DNA from: Rhodococcoides fascians A44A
GTDB taxonomy: Bacteria > Actinomycetota > Actinomycetes > Mycobacteriales > Mycobacteriaceae
NCBI RefSeq assembly: GCF_000760735.1
Contig: NZ_JMEX01000004.1
Coordinates: 124,001 to 188,000 of the forward strand
DNA: 64,000 nucleotides
Reading direction: 5' to 3'
Shown here: positions 10,140 through 19,952 of the stretch, in pieces
How the letters are laid out: each line of letters opens with the position of its first letter
Position numbering within the stretch: the first letter of the stretch is position 1
Notes under the pieces: generated by a model
Seen by the model: only the letters and a program-made list of their open reading frames with translations
Database searches by the model: none
Told to the model about the DNA's origin: nothing
Program-made: the position numbers and the translations under genes

Positions 10140-13100
10140 CGCGAACGGGTGACCGATACGCGGGTACCTTCCCCGAGTTCGACGGCGTCGTCGCCCGGAT
10201 CACCGTCGACCAAGCTCAGGGCCAGAACCTCGCCGGCGATCAACGAGCGGTGCGTGTCGAGCCATTCGCGGCGTTCGGCCGGAACCTCGATGACGATGTC
10301 GATCCGATCGGACACCTCGAGGCCCAGTGTTCGGCGGGCCTCCTGGAGCTCACGGATTCGGTCTTTCGCCCACCCCTCGGCCTCCAGCTCCGCGGTCACC
10401 TTGGAATCGAGCACGACCAGACCGGCGTTGCCCGGCAGAGCGGCAGTGGAGTCCGGTTCGGCCGCAACCAGCTTGCGGGTGTACTCCGTCGGGAGCAGTT
10501 CGATGCCTGCGGCACTGACCGTGCCCGATGCATCCTCGCTCCACTCCCCTGCTTTGACCGCCTTGATGACCTTCTGGACGTCCTTGCCGATCCGAGGACC
10601 TGCCGCACGCGCGTTGACGACCAGTTCGAATTTGCCGTGCACGGCAACATCGTCGGTGAGGTCGACCTTCTTGACGTTGACCTCGTCGGCGATGATGTCG
10701 GCGTACGGACGCAGTCGTTCCGCGTCCTCGGCGGCGACGGTCACCTCGGGGAGCGGCAACCGCACCCGAAGGTTCTGGGCCTTCCGAAGTCCGAGTACCG
10801 CGCCGCACACCGAACGCACCTCGTCCATCGACTCGACCAACTCCGGATCGGCAGGCAAGTCTGCTGTCGCCGGCCAGTCCGCGAGGTGGACCGACCGTCC
10901 ACCGGTCACACCGCGCCACACCACTTCGCTGACCAACGGCAACAGCGGCGCAGCAAGTCGCGTCACGACCTCGAGCACCGTGTGCAACGTGTCGATCGCG
11001 TCGGAGTCCTCGCTCCAGAACCGCGAACGTGACCGTCGCACATACCAGTTGGTGAGCGCGTCGCAGAACGTACGCAGCTCGTCGCACGCCCCTGCGATGT
11101 CGTGGACCTCGAGCGCTTCGGTGATCGCGTCCCGCGTCGCCGCCAGCTTGGCCAGAACGTACCTGTCCAGCACGTTCGGCGAATCCGTTCGCCACGTACC
11201 CGGCTTGCCTGCGTACAACTGCAGGAAACTCCACGCATTCCAGATCGGCAGCAACGCCTGGCGGACGCCCTCACGGATGCCTTGCTCGGTGACGATCAGG
11301 TTGCCACCGCGCAGGATCGGCGACGACATCAGGAACCAGCGCATCGCATCGCTGCCGTCTCGGTCGAACACCTCCTTGACGTCCGGGTAGTTGCCCTTGG
11401 ACTTGCTCATCTTGAGACCGTCGTCGCCCAGCACGATGCCGTGCGCCGCAACGGTCTTGAACGCAGGACGATCGAACAACGCGGTCGCGAGCACGTGCAA
11501 CGTGTAGAACCAGCCACGAGTCTGGCCGTTGTACTCGACGATGAAATCGCCCGGGTTGTGTGCTGTGGCATCCCCCGTCGTTCCGCTCGCCCCGGAAAAC
11601 CACTCTGCATTCTCGAACGGGAAATGCACCTGCGCGTACGGCATCGACCCGGACTCGAACCAGCAGTCCAGGACCTCGGGAACCCGTCGCATCGTGGACT
11701 TGCCCGTCGGATCGTCCGGGTTGGGACGCGTCAGATCGTCGATGTACGGACGGTGGAGATCGTTCGGACGCACGCCGAAGTCACGCTCGAGCTCGTCGAG
11801 GCTGCCGTACACGTCGATACGTGGGTACTCGGGATCGTCGGACGTCCACACCGGGATCGGGCTGCCCCAGTATCGGTTTCGACTGATGTTCCAATCGCGT
11901 GCGCCTTCGAGCCACTTGCCGAACTGCCCGTCCTTGATGTGCTCGGGCACCCAGGTGATCTCTTGGTTGAGCTCCACCATGCGATCGCGGAACTTCGTCA
12001 CCGCCACGAACCACGACGGGACCGCCATGTAGATCAGCGGCTGCCCGCTGCGCCAACTGTGCGGGTAGGAGTGCTCGATGGTCTCGTGACGCAGCAACCG
12101 ACCGGACGCCTTCAGATCCTTGATGATGACGGGGTTGGCGTCGAACACCATCAGGCCCTGATACGGCGGCACAAGTGCCGTGAACTTGCCACCGGGGTCG
12201 AGCGGCTGAACGACCTCGATGCCGTTCGCCGTCGCGACGTCCATGTCCTCTTCACCGAATGCCGGTGCGAGGTGCACGATTCCGGTACCCGAGTCGGTGG
12301 TGACGTAGTCCGCCTGCAGAACACGATGCGAATTGGCGTGTCCCAGAAAGAAATCGAACGGCGGAGTGTAAGTGAGGCCGACGAGTTCCGCGCCGGTGTG
12401 CTCGGACAACACCTCGGGCTCGTCGCCGAGTTCGCGGGCGTAGTGCGCGAGACGTTCCGCGGCCAACACGTAGCGTTCGCCGTCGGTTCCGCGGACCTGC
12501 ACATAGCGAACATCGGGATGCACTGCGATCGCCAGGTTCGACGGCAGAGTCCAGGGCGTCGTCGTCCAGATCAGTGCACCTGCACCGTCGAGAGGCGACG
12601 CGGGTGCCGTCAGCGGCATCGTGACGGTGACCGCCGGGTCCTGACGCATCTTGTAGGCGTCGTCGAGCCGAGTTTCCTGGTTGGACAACGGGGTCTGTTC
12701 GTACCAGGAATACGGAAGGACTCGATAACCCTGATAGATCAGGCCCTTGTCGTACAACTCCTTGAACGCCCACATGACCGATTCCATGAAGTCGACGTCG
12801 AGCGTCTTGTAGTCGTTGTCGAAATCCACCCAGCGGGCTTGACGGGTGACGTAGTCGCGCCACTCGTCCGTGTACCGCAGAACCGACTGCCTGCAGTAAT
12901 CGTTGAACTTGGCGAGACCCATCTCGTCGATCTCGGATTTGTCCTTGATCCCCAACTGCTTCTCGGCTTCGAGCTCCGCGGGCAACCCGTGGCAGTCCCA
13001 CCCGAACCGACGCTCCACCTTCTTACCGCGCATCGTCTGAAAGCGCGGAACGAGGTCTTTGACGTACCCGGTCAGCAGGTGACCGTAATGGGGAAGACCG

Positions 13101-13321
13101 TTGGCGAACGGCGGGCCGTCGTAGAAGACGAACTCGTCCGCACCCTCGCGACGGTCGACGCTGGCACGGAACGTTCCGTCCTCGGCCCAGAAATCGAGCA
13201 CTCTGCGCTCGAGGTCTGGAAACGACACACCCGCGGCTTTCGGACCAACCATGTCGACCAACGGGTACTTGTCACCGTCGGTCCTCGCGACATCGCCGCT
13301 CTTCGAATCTTCGGTACTCAT
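10136..13321 (-). CDS. ileS: Isoleucyl-tRNA synthetase
   Basis: This class I synthetase charges tRNA-Ile and has 1061 residues. The HIGH-type motif is in [12 protein letters not shown] and the KMSKS loop in [18 protein letters not shown] and the editing-domain segment ([18 protein letters not shown]) are intact. The length and KMSKS context fit the eukaryote-like (type 2) bacterial IleRS found in actinobacteria. The ATG at 13321 has GGAG eight bases upstream. The frame stays open 54 codons further, but that stretch is the T-box leader and does not look like protein. It is translationally coupled to def downstream. Confidence 0.97.
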   Translation of the reverse strand: MSTEDSKSGDVARTDGDKYPLVDMVGPKAAGVSFPDLERRVLDFWAEDGTFRASVDRREGADEFVFYDGPPFANGLPHYGHLLTGYVKDLVPRFQTMRGKKVERRFGWDCHGLPAELEAEKQLGIKDKSEIDEMGLAKFNDYCRQSVLRYTDEWRDYVTRQARWVDFDNDYKTLDVDFMESVMWAFKELYDKGLIYQGYRVLPYSWYEQTPLSNQETRLDDAYKMRQDPAVTVTMPLTAPASPLDGAGALIWTTTPWTLPSNLAIAVHPDVRYVQVRGTDGERYVLAAERLAHYARELGDEPEVLSEHTGAELVGLTYTPPFDFFLGHANSHRVLQADYVTTDSGTGIVHLAPAFGEEDMDVATANGIEVVQPLDPGGKFTALVPPYQGLMVFDANPVIIKDLKASGRLLRHETIEHSYPHSWRSGQPLIYMAVPSWFVAVTKFRDRMVELNQEITWVPEHIKDGQFGKWLEGARDWNISRNRYWGSPIPVWTSDDPEYPRIDVYGSLDELERDFGVRPNDLHRPYIDDLTRPNPDDPTGKSTMRRVPEVLDCWFESGSMPYAQVHFPFENAEWFSGASGTTGDATAHNPGDFIVEYNGQTRGWFYTLHVLATALFDRPAFKTVAAHGIVLGDDGLKMSKSKGNYPDVKEVFDRDGSDAMRWFLMSSPILRGGNLIVTEQGIREGVRQALLPIWNAWSFLQLYAGKPGTWRTDSPNVLDRYVLAKLAATRDAITEALEVHDIAGACDELRTFCDALTNWYVRRSRSRFWSEDSDAIDTLHTVLEVVTRLAAPLLPLVSEVVWRGVTGGRSVHLADWPATADLPADPELVESMDEVRSVCGAVLGLRKAQNLRVRLPLPEVTVAAEDAERLRPYADIIADEVNVKKVDLTDDVAVHGKFELVVNARAAGPRIGKDVQKVIKAVKAGEWSEDASGTVSAAGIELLPTEYTRKLVAAEPDSTAALPGNAGLVVLDSKVTAELEAEGWAKDRIRELQEARRTLGLEVSDRIDIVIEVPAERREWLDTHRSLIAGEVLALSLVDGDPGDDAVELGEGTRVSVTRSR

Positions 13322-13344
13322 GACGGACGCTCCTGCCGTGCCGA

Positions 13345-13500
13345 CGCCGTCGCTTCTGCGACGGCGATAGTTTCCTCGGCACGGGGACGACGATCGACGT
13401 GTGGGACGTCGACTACCGCGGTACCACCCCGCTTGCTTCATCGACGCCGGAAAGCGATCCCTCGTCGACGAAGCCTCTCGCACTGCTGTGACGGGCTTAC
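13345..13500 (-). promoter_or_regulatory. T-box tRNA-Ile sensor upstream of ileS
   Basis: Reading the minus strand, an 11-bp stem pairs CTTCGTCGACG (13473-13463) with CGTCGATGAAG (13446-13436), with one G-U pair. Its loop holds AUC (13458-13456), an isoleucine codon suitable as specifier. The T-box consensus follows: GGGGTGGTACCGCGG at 13430-13416. Its UGGU can pair with the ACCA end of uncharged tRNA-Ile. A perfect 9-bp hairpin (13366-13345) then precedes the Shine-Dalgarno GGAG (13333-13330). The very short stem I and the absence of a U-tract terminator fit the translational T-boxes known for actinobacterial ileS. The exact sequestrator pairing was not resolved by eye. Confidence 0.9.
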
Positions 13501-13590
13501 CCGTTCGGTTCTACTGAGCCGACCCGACCTCGACGGTCGATTCGGCCGTTCTTCCGAATGCTCCCCGGGGATGACCGGATCATCGCGTTC

Positions 13591-13622
13591 TTCTCGACAG
13601 TCGTTGTTCTCGACAGTCGTTG
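13591..13622. repeat. Exact 16-bp tandem duplication upstream of the T-box
   Basis: TTCTCGACAGTCGTTG occurs twice in direct succession and is followed by a degenerate TTCTGTTCTCGATGTTC. It lies in the 383-base non-coding gap before ileS, in or above the expected promoter. No ORF or hairpin explains it. Confidence 0.8.
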
Positions 13623-13705
13623 TTCTGTTCTCGATGTTCGGGATGACGACTTCGGACACCTCGAGGGTAACCGAAACGTCCACACAATCGATTCTCGGGT
13701 GGCGA

Positions 13706-13876
13706 CTACTTCTCGGGTGGCGACCTGCGGCCGGTCAGCGCGCCTGTTAGCAACAGAATCGCGCCGACGATGCAGACACCGATGCACCCGTACGCCCAGA
13801 CGACCGATCCGGTCGTCAGGGCGATGACAAGCAGCGCGAACCCGACACCCGCTGCGCACAGCGTCAAGACGAGCAC
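13706..13876 (-). CDS. Small two-span membrane protein (56 aa)
   Basis: This short frame starts at a GTG with GAGG six bases upstream and encodes two hydrophobic segments (about residues 2-20 and 27-46). They are separated by TTGSVVWAYG, and the protein ends in the basic tail TGRRSPPEK. It follows wag31 on the same strand after 84 bases. M. tuberculosis also has a transmembrane gene after wag31 (Rv2144c), so a position-equivalent role near the growing pole is a reasonable guess, but homology is not shown. The stop codon lies inside an 18-bp-spaced duplication: TTCTCGGGTGGCGAC on the plus strand at 13692-13706 and 13710-13724. Such duplication could have trimmed the C-terminus. Confidence 0.6.
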   Translation of the reverse strand: MLVLTLCAAGVGFALLVIALTTGSVVWAYGCIGVCIVGAILLLTGALTGRRSPPEK

Positions 13877-13960
13877 TGTGCGCCTCGTTCCGCACGAGCC
13901 GGCTCACGCCGGGCGGGTTTCACGTCCGCAGCCATGCCGAACAGGCTGGGCGAGAATGCG

Positions 13961-14809
13961 TCAGTTGTTGCCCTTGACATACGACTGGCTGTAGCCCGAC
14001 GACTGCTCGTTCTGGTTGAAGCTGTCCGACCCGTTGTCCACCGGCAGAGCCGAGGAACGGTTCTCGAGCTCTTCGAGCTGGGATTCCAGGTAGGACTTGA
14101 GACGGACACGGTACTCGCGCTCGAACGTCTTGAGCTGCTCGATACGACCCTCGAGCACCGAACGCTGCTCGTTGATCGTCGCCATGATCTCGGTGTGCTT
14201 GCGCTCGGCGTCCGCCTGAAGAGCATCGGCCTTCTCCTTGGCCTGACGAAGCTGTGTCTCGGACCTCGTCTGAGCGTCGGACAACAGCGATTCCGACTTC
14301 TGACGTGCGTCGGTGACCATTGCCTCGGAGCGGGTCCGTGCGTCGGTGACGAGACGCTCTGCATTGGTGCGAGCGTTCCCCAGCAGCTGCTCGGACTCGG
14401 TCTTGGCGTCGCTGGTGAGCCTGTCGGCCATCTCCTGCGCGAGTCCGAGAATCTTCGCGGCCTGCATATTGGAGTCGCCGCCCTGCGCCGGCGCAGCCGC
14501 AGCCACGGGAGCAGGCGCCACCACCGGGGCAGGCTTGGGTGGCTCGACGGGGCGCTGAGGCTCCGGAGCCTTCTGCTGAACCGGAGCGGGCTGAGCCGGA
14601 CCGGACTGACGAGCCGACTTGGCATCCGACAGTTCCTGATCGAGCTCGCCCACGCGCTGGCGCAGGTCTGCATTTTCCTCGATCAGTCGCGACAGCTCTT
14701 GCTCGACGAGATCGAGGAAAGCATCCACCTCGTCTTCGTTGTAACCGCGCTTACCGATAGGCGGCTTGCTGAAAGCGACATTGTGCACATCAGCTGGAGT
14801 CAGCGGCAT
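13961..14809 (-). CDS. wag31: DivIVA-family polar growth organiser Wag31
   Basis: This coiled-coil protein binds negatively curved membrane at cell poles and organises polar cell-wall growth in this group. It has 282 residues. The N-terminal DivIVA domain begins [19 protein letters not shown], with the [17 protein letters not shown] signature. A flexible linker rich in P, A and Q (about residues 68-110) separates it from a long coiled coil (about residues 115-245). The tail is rich in N, S and Q. In mycobacteria PknA phosphorylates a threonine in the corresponding linker region; no equivalent site was assigned here. It has its own promoter region upstream. Confidence 0.96.
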   Translation of the reverse strand: MPLTPADVHNVAFSKPPIGKRGYNEDEVDAFLDLVEQELSRLIEENADLRQRVGELDQELSDAKSARQSGPAQPAPVQQKAPEPQRPVEPPKPAPVVAPAPVAAAAPAQGGDSNMQAAKILGLAQEMADRLTSDAKTESEQLLGNARTNAERLVTDARTRSEAMVTDARQKSESLLSDAQTRSETQLRQAKEKADALQADAERKHTEIMATINEQRSVLEGRIEQLKTFEREYRVRLKSYLESQLEELENRSSALPVDNGSDSFNQNEQSSGYSQSYVKGNN

Positions 14810-14854
14810 GGAAGGATCCCTTCACGCGTCTTGAGGCGGTAGAGCAAGCATTCA

Positions 14855-14860
14855 GTTATA
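14855..14860 (-). promoter_or_regulatory. Candidate -10 element of the wag31 promoter
   Basis: TATAAC on the minus strand lies 45 bases before the wag31 ATG, inside an unusually A/T-rich island of the 161-base gap. A weak TTGTTC or TTGATT upstream could be the -35. This supports separate transcription of wag31. Confidence 0.45.
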
Positions 14861-14970
14861 TCCCATTCCGCACTTGCCGGAACAATCAAACTGTAACTGG
14901 CGTCCATTCTGTCACATCGGTTGCGCAGGTCGCGCCTGTCCCCGATGTCTTTCATCAAAGTTCGATCAGT

Positions 14971-15258
14971 TCACGATCCCAGACTCCGCACGACGGACAT
15001 CAGGATGAAAACGCCGAACAACAACACCATGATCGACAAGTCCAGTCGAACTCCCCCGAGATTCACGGGGGGAATCACTCTTCTCAGCAGCTTGACCGGT
15101 GGATCGGTCACGGTGAATATCGCCTCGAGCAAGACAACGACGATTCCCGACGGCCGCCAATCCCTGGCGAACGTCCTGATGAATTCGACGATGATGCGGC
15201 CGATGAGAAGAAGCCAGAAAATGAACAGTATGAAGTAGATCACCGCGAACAAGGCCAC
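14971..15258 (-). CDS. YggT-family membrane protein
   Basis: This 95-residue protein has two hydrophobic segments (about residues 1-22 and 74-92) and the family core RIIVEFIRTF, FTVTDPPVKLLRRVIPP and GGVRLDLS. YggT proteins are conserved next to sepF in many bacteria. Their role is not firmly established, although links to division and osmotic stress are reported for the family. The start is the GTG at 15258. It sits between sepF (101 bases upstream) and wag31 on the same strand, the order seen in mycobacteria (Rv2146c). Confidence 0.9.
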   Translation of the reverse strand: MALFAVIYFILFIFWLLLIGRIIVEFIRTFARDWRPSGIVVVLLEAIFTVTDPPVKLLRRVIPPVNLGGVRLDLSIMVLLFGVFILMSVVRSLGS

Positions 15259-15359
15259 AGGTCATACTCTGCCCGAAAAGGTCGGCTCGATCAAAGCGAG
15301 CAGGTCAGAGACCTGTTCGAATCGATCGAGCCGAAGGAACGCACCAGTGCTGTCGATTG

Positions 15360-16049
15360 TCATTGCTGACTGTAGAAGCCCGTCTCGGCGATGCGACGCC
15401 GTTCCTGGGGGGACACGTCGATATCTGCCGGCGAGAGAAGAAATACTTTTGTTGCGACCTTGTCGAACGAGCCGCGAAGGGCGAAGGCGAGCCCTGCGGC
15501 GAAATCGACCAGACGCTTGGCGTCGGCATTGCTCATCTCGACGAGATCCATGATGACCGGAGTTCCGTCACGGAAACGCTCGCCGATCGTCCTAGCTTCG
15601 CTGTAATCGCGGGGACGCAGGGTGGTGATCTTCGACAACGCGCTGCCGTCGTCCGCCACCGGGCTACGGCGGGTCTCCGCGCGCGTCATCGGCTCACTGC
15701 GCAGGCTGCGCTCCTGCGCGTCCATACGGGTGTCCACCGCGAGGTTGCCGCGAGTGGACACGCCTCGTCCGGCCCCGGCCGACCGCGACGAGCGACCGCC
15801 GATGGGGGCAAGTGTCGGCGCGGAGCGAGGTGCCTCGTACTCGTCGTAGTCGTCCTCGAGGTCCTCGATCTCGGCACGGGACGAGCGCCGCGAGGAGAAC
15901 GACGGCTTCGCGAACTCCCGGTCGTCGTCCGCGTAGGGATCGCGGCCGCGGACGGAGTGCCGCGATTCCGGCTCGTCGAGGTAGTCGTCTTCGTAGTCCG
16001 CAAGAGGAACCATGCCGAAGTACGCCTTGAACTTGTGCAGGGTACTCAT
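15360..16049 (-). CDS. sepF: Cell division protein SepF
   Basis: SepF tethers FtsZ to the membrane and is the main Z-ring anchor in actinobacteria, which lack FtsA; none is seen here. From the ATG at 16049 it has 229 residues. The N-terminal amphipathic segment [13 protein letters not shown] is the membrane-binding helix. A disordered, acidic then R/S-rich linker follows (about residues 15-130). The C-terminal SepF domain has [19 protein letters not shown] and [16 protein letters not shown]. The frame is open 17 codons further upstream but lacks family similarity there. Confidence 0.95.
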   Translation of the reverse strand: MSTLHKFKAYFGMVPLADYEDDYLDEPESRHSVRGRDPYADDDREFAKPSFSSRRSSRAEIEDLEDDYDEYEAPRSAPTLAPIGGRSSRSAGAGRGVSTRGNLAVDTRMDAQERSLRSEPMTRAETRRSPVADDGSALSKITTLRPRDYSEARTIGERFRDGTPVIMDLVEMSNADAKRLVDFAAGLAFALRGSFDKVATKVFLLSPADIDVSPQERRRIAETGFYSQQ

Positions 16050-16103
16050 TGATGCAGCCTTCCGTGCCGGGTACTTCGTTGCCGGTCTCCAGGTTCGCAA
16101 GTG

Positions 16104-16865
16104 TCAGGTGTGACTGATGTGATCCGTGGACTGTACTGGCGAGGTTATCGGCCGAGGGCCGAGTATTGCGGTACCGACACGCACGCACGTCGATCCGTGT
16201 AGAACAGCAGCCTCCAGATCGCCCGTCATCCCCGCGGACAGCTCGACTGCATCCGGGTGCTGCTCGAGCAACTGCTGGTGTACGGCCGACAGATCGGCGA
16301 ATGCGTGATCCGGATCCGAGTCCAACGGCGGAACGGCCATCACTCCGGACAGGGTGAGCCCGTCGGTGTCGGCCACCTGATCGGCCAGCTCGAGTAGATG
16401 CTCTCGCTCGACTCCACCGCGATGGACGTCTCCGTCCAGACTCACCTGAATCAGGACCTCGAGCGGAGTGGACCTGGCCCCGTCGGACTGCGCTGCGTCC
16501 ACCGCCTTGCCGAGAGCGGACACCAAGCGATCACTGTCGACCGAGTGGATCGACGTGGCCCATCTCGCGACGGATTTGGCCTTGTTACGTTGCAGATGCC
16601 CGATCATGTGCCACCGGGCCGGTTCGGTACCGAACGCTCCGGCCAATTCGTCGACCTTCGCCGACGCGTCCTGCTCGCGTGACTCGCCGAAGTCGCGGCA
16701 TCCGAGACCGTGCAGAATCTCGATGTCCGACGCCGGGAAGAATTTGGTGACCGGAAGCAACATCACGTCGTCCACCGAACGGCCGGCGGCGGCACACGCG
16801 GCGGCAAGCCGAGCCTTCACCGAGCGAAATGCCTCCGAGATCTCGGATTCTCTGGTCGTCGTCAT
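16104..16865 (-). CDS. YggS/PROSC-family PLP homeostasis protein
   Basis: This non-catalytic pyridoxal-phosphate-binding TIM barrel has 253 residues. The PLP lysine is in LPVTKFFPA. Other conserved segments are DFGESREQD, WHMIGHLQRNKAK and the phosphate-binding region near TGDLEAAVLHGSTCVRVGTAI. The usual family sequence is FGENR(V/A)QE, so the glutamine-rich FGESREQD is a small variation. The ATG at 16865 follows the pgeF stop by eight bases. A location between pgeF and sepF in the dcw cluster is typical for this phylum and suggests co-expression with division genes, but a direct division role is not shown. Confidence 0.92.
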   Translation of the reverse strand: MTTTRESEISEAFRSVKARLAAACAAAGRSVDDVMLLPVTKFFPASDIEILHGLGCRDFGESREQDASAKVDELAGAFGTEPARWHMIGHLQRNKAKSVARWATSIHSVDSDRLVSALGKAVDAAQSDGARSTPLEVLIQVSLDGDVHRGGVEREHLLELADQVADTDGLTLSGVMAVPPLDSDPDHAFADLSAVHQQLLEQHPDAVELSAGMTGDLEAAVLHGSTCVRVGTAILGPRPITSPVQSTDHISHT

Positions 16866-16873
16866 ATCGACAG

Positions 16874-17620
16874 TCAAGCAGGACCGTCGGTGCGGCCGGC
16901 CGAGGTGTCCATCCAGATCACGCTTGCCGATCGTCCCGTCGGCGACCCGCGCCGATGGCTGAACAGGGTTCGGTCTTCGATGGTGCACCGAGGATCGACG
17001 GCGATCGACGTCACGCCGAGTCCGTGAAGTTGCCGTCTGATTCCGTCGCGGATGTCGAGGCCGGGCGTCTTTCTGACGGTGGTCGTGGCGCTACCGGGAA
17101 GGTGCTTCTCCACATCGGCCTGCATGTGCGCGGGCACCTCGTACTGACGCCCGCTCGCGGCCGGACCGAGGAAGGCACCGATTCGACGTGTGTCGGCTCC
17201 GAGCGCCACCATCGCCTCGACCACACGGGGAACGATGCCGATGCGCGCTCCGACCCTTCCGGCGTGTACAGCCGCGATCACACCGGCCTCGTCGTCGGAG
17301 AGCAGGACCGGCACGCAGTCCGCGGTGAGGACGACGAGTGCTAGATCACGGCTGGTCGTGACCAACGCGTCGGTGACCGGAACGGGCTCGGGGGTCGGAC
17401 CGTCGACAACAGTGACGGTCCGACCGTGGACCTGTTCCATCCACACCAGTCGACCAGCGCCCATGCCGAGCTCACTACCGAGCCGCTCGCGGTTGGCGGC
17501 CACGGCCGACGGTTCGTCGCCGACGTGGTCGCCGAGGTTGAAGCTGTCGTACGGCGGCGCCGACACCCCGCCTGCCCGCGAGGTGGTGACCCTACGAACC
17601 TTGAAGTCGTTCTCCGCCAT
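16874..17620 (-). CDS. pgeF: PgeF/YfiH-family purine nucleoside phosphorylase-like, peptidoglycan editing factor
   Basis: The YfiH/PgeF fold carries a zinc site. Members have been described as purine nucleoside phosphorylases/adenosine deaminases and, in E. coli, as peptidoglycan editing factors. The old multicopper laccase label is doubtful. Of 248 residues, the metal ligands are the His in EQVHG, the Cys in TADCVPV and the His in AAVHAGR. The C-terminal PRCTIEDRTLFSHRRG is also conserved. It lies six bases after ftsZ, forming a tight ftsZ-pgeF-yggS unit. No missing ligand was seen. Confidence 0.92.
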   Translation of the reverse strand: MAENDFKVRRVTTSRAGGVSAPPYDSFNLGDHVGDEPSAVAANRERLGSELGMGAGRLVWMEQVHGRTVTVVDGPTPEPVPVTDALVTTSRDLALVVLTADCVPVLLSDDEAGVIAAVHAGRVGARIGIVPRVVEAMVALGADTRRIGAFLGPAASGRQYEVPAHMQADVEKHLPGSATTTVRKTPGLDIRDGIRRQLHGLGVTSIAVDPRCTIEDRTLFSHRRGSPTGRSASVIWMDTSAGRTDGPA

Positions 17621-17626
17621 CGGCGA

Positions 17627-18853
17627 TCAACGACGCATGAACGACGGCACGTCCACATCGTCTTCCCCGTCGTCCTCGGTGACGGGCACACGCCGACCCG
17701 AGTTGTTCGACCCTGACGATCCCGAGTTCGAGGACTGAAGCGGAGGCAGGCTGCTGCCGTTACCTGCACTGCCTGCACCGACCGGGTCACGGAACACGGC
17801 ACCGGATTCGGTGGAGTCGGACCGAGACGACACCTCGCCGGATCGTGCGGATCCGATGGTGCTGCGTGAGGCGCCCGGAGCTGCTTCGACGGGACGTCTC
17901 GTCGGCGTCCCTCCATCGAAACCGGCTGCGATGACGGTGACGCGCACCTCGTCGCCGAGGGAATCGTCGATGACGGTTCCGAAGATGATGTTGGCGTCGA
18001 TGTGTGCCGCTTCCTGGACGAGCGACGCAGCTTCGTTGATCTCGAAGAGTCCCAGGTCCGAGCCTCCCGCGATCGACAGCAGCACGCCGCGCGCACCTTC
18101 CATCGACGCTTCGAGCAACGGCGAGTTGATGGCGGACTCGGCCGCCTTGATGGCGCGACCCTCGCCGCGCGACGAACCGATTCCCATCAGCGCGCTACCT
18201 GCCCCCGACATGACGCCCTTGACGTCGGCGAAGTCGACGTTGATCAGGCCAGGCGTGGTGATGAGGTCGGTGATGCCCTGAACGCCGTTCAGGAGCACCT
18301 CGTCGGCGCTGCGGAACGCGTCCATCAGGCTGACGGCTGCGTCACCGAGCTGGAGCAGTCGGTCGTTGGGGATGACGATGAGGGTGTCGCAGGACTCGCG
18401 CAGTTGCTGGATCCCGGTATCGGCCTGCCCTCCGCGCCGCTTGCCCTCGAAGGAGAACGGGCGCGTGACGACGCCGACGGTGAGAGCGCCGAGCTTGCGA
18501 GCGATGTTGGCGACGACGGGTGCGCCACCGGTACCGGTGCCACCTCCCTCGCCTGCGGTGACGAAGACCATGTCGGCGCCCTTGAGCACCTCTTCGATCT
18601 CGTCCTTGTGATCGTCGGCTGCCTTGCGGCCGACTTCGGGATCGGCGCCTGCGCCGAGACCACGGGTGAGCTCACGGCCGACATCGAGCTTGACGTCGGC
18701 GTCGCTCATCAGCAGCGCTTGAGCATCGGTGTTGACCGCGATGAACTCGACTCCCTTGAGTCCCTGTTCGATCATGCGGTTGACCGCGTTAACGCCGCCG
18801 CCGCCGATGCCGACGACCTTGATTACGGCGAGGTAGTTGTGCGGGGGCGTCAT
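17627..18853 (-). CDS. ftsZ: Cell division GTPase FtsZ
   Basis: FtsZ is the tubulin homologue that forms the Z ring. It has 408 residues. The nucleotide-binding motifs are intact: [10 protein letters not shown] near residue 15 and [10 protein letters not shown] near residue 103. The T7 loop NVDFADVK supplies catalytic residues for the neighbouring subunit. A variable G/S-rich linker (about residues 320-385) precedes the C-terminal peptide [10 protein letters not shown], which in this group contacts SepF and FtsW. The start is the ATG at 18853. A 193-base gap separates it from ftsQ and contains a likely dedicated promoter. Confidence 0.98.
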   Translation of the reverse strand: MTPPHNYLAVIKVVGIGGGGVNAVNRMIEQGLKGVEFIAVNTDAQALLMSDADVKLDVGRELTRGLGAGADPEVGRKAADDHKDEIEEVLKGADMVFVTAGEGGGTGTGGAPVVANIARKLGALTVGVVTRPFSFEGKRRGGQADTGIQQLRESCDTLIVIPNDRLLQLGDAAVSLMDAFRSADEVLLNGVQGITDLITTPGLINVDFADVKGVMSGAGSALMGIGSSRGEGRAIKAAESAINSPLLEASMEGARGVLLSIAGGSDLGLFEINEAASLVQEAAHIDANIIFGTVIDDSLGDEVRVTVIAAGFDGGTPTRRPVEAAPGASRSTIGSARSGEVSSRSDSTESGAVFRDPVGAGSAGNGSSLPPLQSSNSGSSGSNNSGRRVPVTEDDGEDDVDVPSFMRR

Positions 18854-18924
18854 TGGCTCTCGCCTTCCGTGGTTGTGTACTGGTCCGTCTTCGTACTCGG
18901 CTGATGCGCTTCGACAAAACCCTC

Positions 18925-18955
18925 AACCTAAACCATAGGCTTAAGGTTATGTCAA
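18925..18955 (-). promoter_or_regulatory. Candidate ftsZ promoter
   Basis: In the ftsQ-ftsZ gap the minus strand carries a perfect TTGACA (18955-18950) followed by an A/T-rich stretch. The best downstream hexamer is TAGGTT at 19-base spacing, or TTTAGG at 17. An imperfect palindrome with arms AACCTAA and TTAAGGTT (plus strand, about 18925-18948) overlaps the spacer and could be an operator. Confidence 0.4.
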
Positions 18956-19046
18956 GTACTCGACGCTCGGAACGCTATTCACCGCAACGGAGATACGCCA
19001 TTAGGCGCGCCGAGAAGTCGAGAAAAGAATTTGGGTTTCGTGAAAG

Positions 19047-19952
19047 TCACTTGGTGGTGGGCAGGTCCGGACTCGACACATCCAGGATTTGCCCCGGTTG
19101 AGACAATAGCGCAAGAGCCACAGCGGATTTCCGCTCGGATCTGTCGCGGTCTCCCCACACCACCGTCCTACCGTCGAACAGGATCACGGACACGTCCGAC
19201 GCCGAACCCGCCCGAATCTCCCCGACCTGCACCCGCAGCGGTTCGGGCAACGAATCGAGCACTGCGAGAGCACTTTCCGTCGGCGGATCGCCTGTCACCG
19301 GGTTGTCGGTGACCAGACGAATCACTCCGGGAGGCGGCGGGGCGACGGCGAAATCCACGGCATCGGCGTCGAGCAGGTGGGTTCCGTCCGGTCGGTCGAC
19401 GAACACGACCGGTACCCGCTCGGTGACGGTGACCCGGATGGTCGACGGGTACATCCGTTGCACCCGAACCGAAGCCAACGACGGAATCGACGCGACGCGC
19501 CGAGCGGCCGCGCCGGTGTCGACTCGAACGAGCTTCTCCCCCATCGGCACCGCCAGATCGGCGATCACCTCGTCCTCGGAGACCGACACCGCACCGCGTA
19601 CGTCGATGGTCCGCACCGTCAGCACAGGTGAGAAGTACACGACGGCAAACCCCGCAAGTACGACGGCGACCACGGCGGCCGCGATCGTTCCAGCGCGTCG
19701 ACGCGATCGCGACACCTTCGCGCGTTCGTCCTCGCGAGCCCGACGACGATCCGCTCGTTCCTGGGATTCGGCGCTCGGACGGGTGGTGTCGCGGTTGTCC
19801 CGGCGTGCGTACGCGCCCCGGTCCCGAGCTCCGCCCTTCGATGCACTGCCTGTGTCGACCTTGCCCGGGCCGCTCGGCGTTCCGGTGTCGGTCCGAGCGG
19901 CGTCCTCGCCGGAGGACGTGTCCTCGGTCGGACGCTTCGGACGAGACGTCAC
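19047..19952 (-). CDS. ftsQ: Divisome membrane protein FtsQ
   Basis: FtsQ is a bitopic scaffold of the divisome. It has 301 residues. A long, charged cytoplasmic N-terminus (about residues 1-88, rich in R, D and S) is typical of this group. A single transmembrane segment ([21 protein letters not shown], about residues 86-108) follows. The POTRA domain starts at [20 protein letters not shown], and a beta domain follows. The GTG at 19952 overlaps the murC stop by GTGA. It is the last gene of the coupled mur-fts run before the ftsZ promoter. Confidence 0.94.
   Translation of the reverse strand: MTSRPKRPTEDTSSGEDAARTDTGTPSGPGKVDTGSASKGGARDRGAYARRDNRDTTRPSAESQERADRRRAREDERAKVSRSRRRAGTIAAAVVAVVLAGFAVVYFSPVLTVRTIDVRGAVSVSEDEVIADLAVPMGEKLVRVDTGAAARRVASIPSLASVRVQRMYPSTIRVTVTERVPVVFVDRPDGTHLLDADAVDFAVAPPPPGVIRLVTDNPVTGDPPTESALAVLDSLPEPLRVQVGEIRAGSASDVSVILFDGRTVVWGDRDRSERKSAVALALLSQPGQILDVSSPDLPTTK

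Noticed and set aside
11102-13750. An 882-codon plus-strand open frame opposite ileS
   Set aside because: It is entirely antisense to ileS, with biased R, H and V composition and no recognisable fold. Its length is an effect of codon bias on the real gene.
13497-13907. A 136-codon minus-strand frame over the wag31-ileS gap
   Set aside because: It is R-rich with no motifs. The same stretch read in another frame gives a cleaner small membrane protein with its own Shine-Dalgarno sequence, followed by the ileS leader.
16874-17620. Annotation of the YfiH-type gene as a multicopper laccase
   Set aside because: The sequence has the PgeF zinc ligands (one Cys, two His) and none of the four copper-site histidine clusters of true laccases.
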